Part shown: positions 63,585 to 64,000 of the stretch, piece by piece
Position numbering within the stretch: position 1 is the first letter of the stretch
Layout of the letters: the number at the start of each line of letters is the position of its first letter
NCBI GenBank assembly: GCA_002238445.1
Contig: MPML01000003.1
Span: 62,001-126,000 of the forward strand
From: Caldilineaceae bacterium bin5
GTDB lineage: Bacteria > Chloroflexota > Anaerolineae > Caldilineales > Caldilineaceae
Direction of reading: 5' to 3'
DNA: 64,000 nucleotides
Translations under genes and position numbers: made by a program
The notes under the pieces: generated by a model
What the model was told of the DNA's origin: nothing
Databases searched by the model: none
What the model saw: the letters and a program-made list of their open reading frames with translations, nothing else

Positions 63585-64000
63585 GTCGCTAATCTCTCTT
63601 TTTGACTGTTTGAATTCGTCCGATATCGGTCTCTTCGTGTGCACTCAAAAGACAACGGCGACAACGCATTTGTGGCCAACCTGAATCAAGTTTGCACTGA
63701 ATTCCGTGCCCGTCTCCCTCCAGGGCGCGGCGCTGGCCAACTGTATGCGATGGAAAGGGGAACGGGCGGAAATGCCCGCCGACAGAGTGTCATCCGCTGT
63801 TGTTTAGCCAGATGGACGCGCTGCCAGCTGGCTGAAGGGGAAGTGAACTGCAATCCGATATGATAGAAGATTGGTCGAAACAACCATGTTCCGGTCCCTC
63901 TTCTTGGGCAAATACGTGCCGAAATTGGTCGTCAAAGCAGCATCTCTGAACGCAAGCCGTTGATAATACATTACCTAACTACTCAGCCTCAACCAATTTG
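63585..64000. other. Window end, no gene recognised
   Basis: About 415 bases upstream of the BNR gene. No convincing frame, RNA or promoter was found. The motif TAACTACTCAGC occurs at about 63975-63986 and matches the one near position 30. Confidence 0.4.

Noticed and set aside
1-64000. tRNA, rRNA and CRISPR loci
   Set aside because: Gaps were scanned by eye for T-arm motifs, rRNA blocks and regularly spaced repeats; none was found.

Overview
The window reads as chromosomal DNA of a free-living or host-associated aerobic bacterium, most likely a Chloroflexota member of the Anaerolineae/Caldilineales type. This is inference. It rests on the mixture of families (sugar-acid catabolism, several Gfo/Idh/MocA and TIM-barrel sugar isomerases, a PhyH dioxygenase, an A2-type cytochrome oxidase with CtaG and SURF1, a bacterial GlnRS), on the moderately high G+C, and on frequent GTG starts. 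No rRNA, tRNA, CRISPR array, intact prophage or transposase was seen.

Layout. 1-625: one copy of a 212-bp dispersed repeat, then a promoter, a structured RNA candidate with 6S-like architecture and a strong terminator. 695-3503: PHP-family phosphoesterase, alanine racemase and endonuclease III. 3521-3990: a self-contained rpsT unit on the minus strand with promoter and terminator. 4148-9534: sugar-acid catabolism (enolase-superfamily dehydratase, 2-oxoglutarate-semialdehyde dehydrogenase, uronate isomerase, D-mannonate oxidoreductase). 9740-11479: glnS. 11588-20009: minus-strand genes (DUF429, a MenC/N-acylamino acid racemase homologue, Gfo/Idh, sugar isomerase, zinc-ribbon/LysM protein, zinc alcohol dehydrogenase, PhyH dioxygenase).

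20392-25594: cofactor biosynthesis, namely a fused FolK-FolP, two siroheme enzymes and nadC-nadA. 25936-26147: second repeat copy. 26250-30242: a polytopic membrane protein, NAD(P)HX epimerase, DUF456, thiamine pyrophosphokinase and a degenerate Lgt homologue. 30368-34189: lepA-rsmA-phosphotransferase operon, meeting a tyrosine-recombinase-fold gene that has lost its nucleophile. 35313-35524: third repeat copy. 36001-42415: cytochrome c oxidase cluster under a near-consensus promoter (coxB, coxA, subunit IV, subunit III, ctaG, a YtkA-like protein, SURF1).

42549-64000: accessory genes. These are an MFS transporter, three tandem 422-residue serine hydrolases, a second Gfo/Idh plus sugar isomerase pair, a VOC protein, an AHSA1 protein, a BrnT-BrnA toxin-antitoxin pair with a palindrome at its start, two tandem Yip1-like membrane proteins, a frameshifted amidohydrolase, a nucleoside hydrolase with an MFS partner, a zinc-ribbon P-loop kinase overlapping an MFS gene, and a very large BNR/sortilin-like protein followed by an MFS gene.

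No single unmistakably new system is present. The most unusual items are the three equal-length repeats, the structured RNA candidate, the catalytically dead recombinase, the Lgt homologue without its catalytic residues, and the mosaic triplicated hydrolases.
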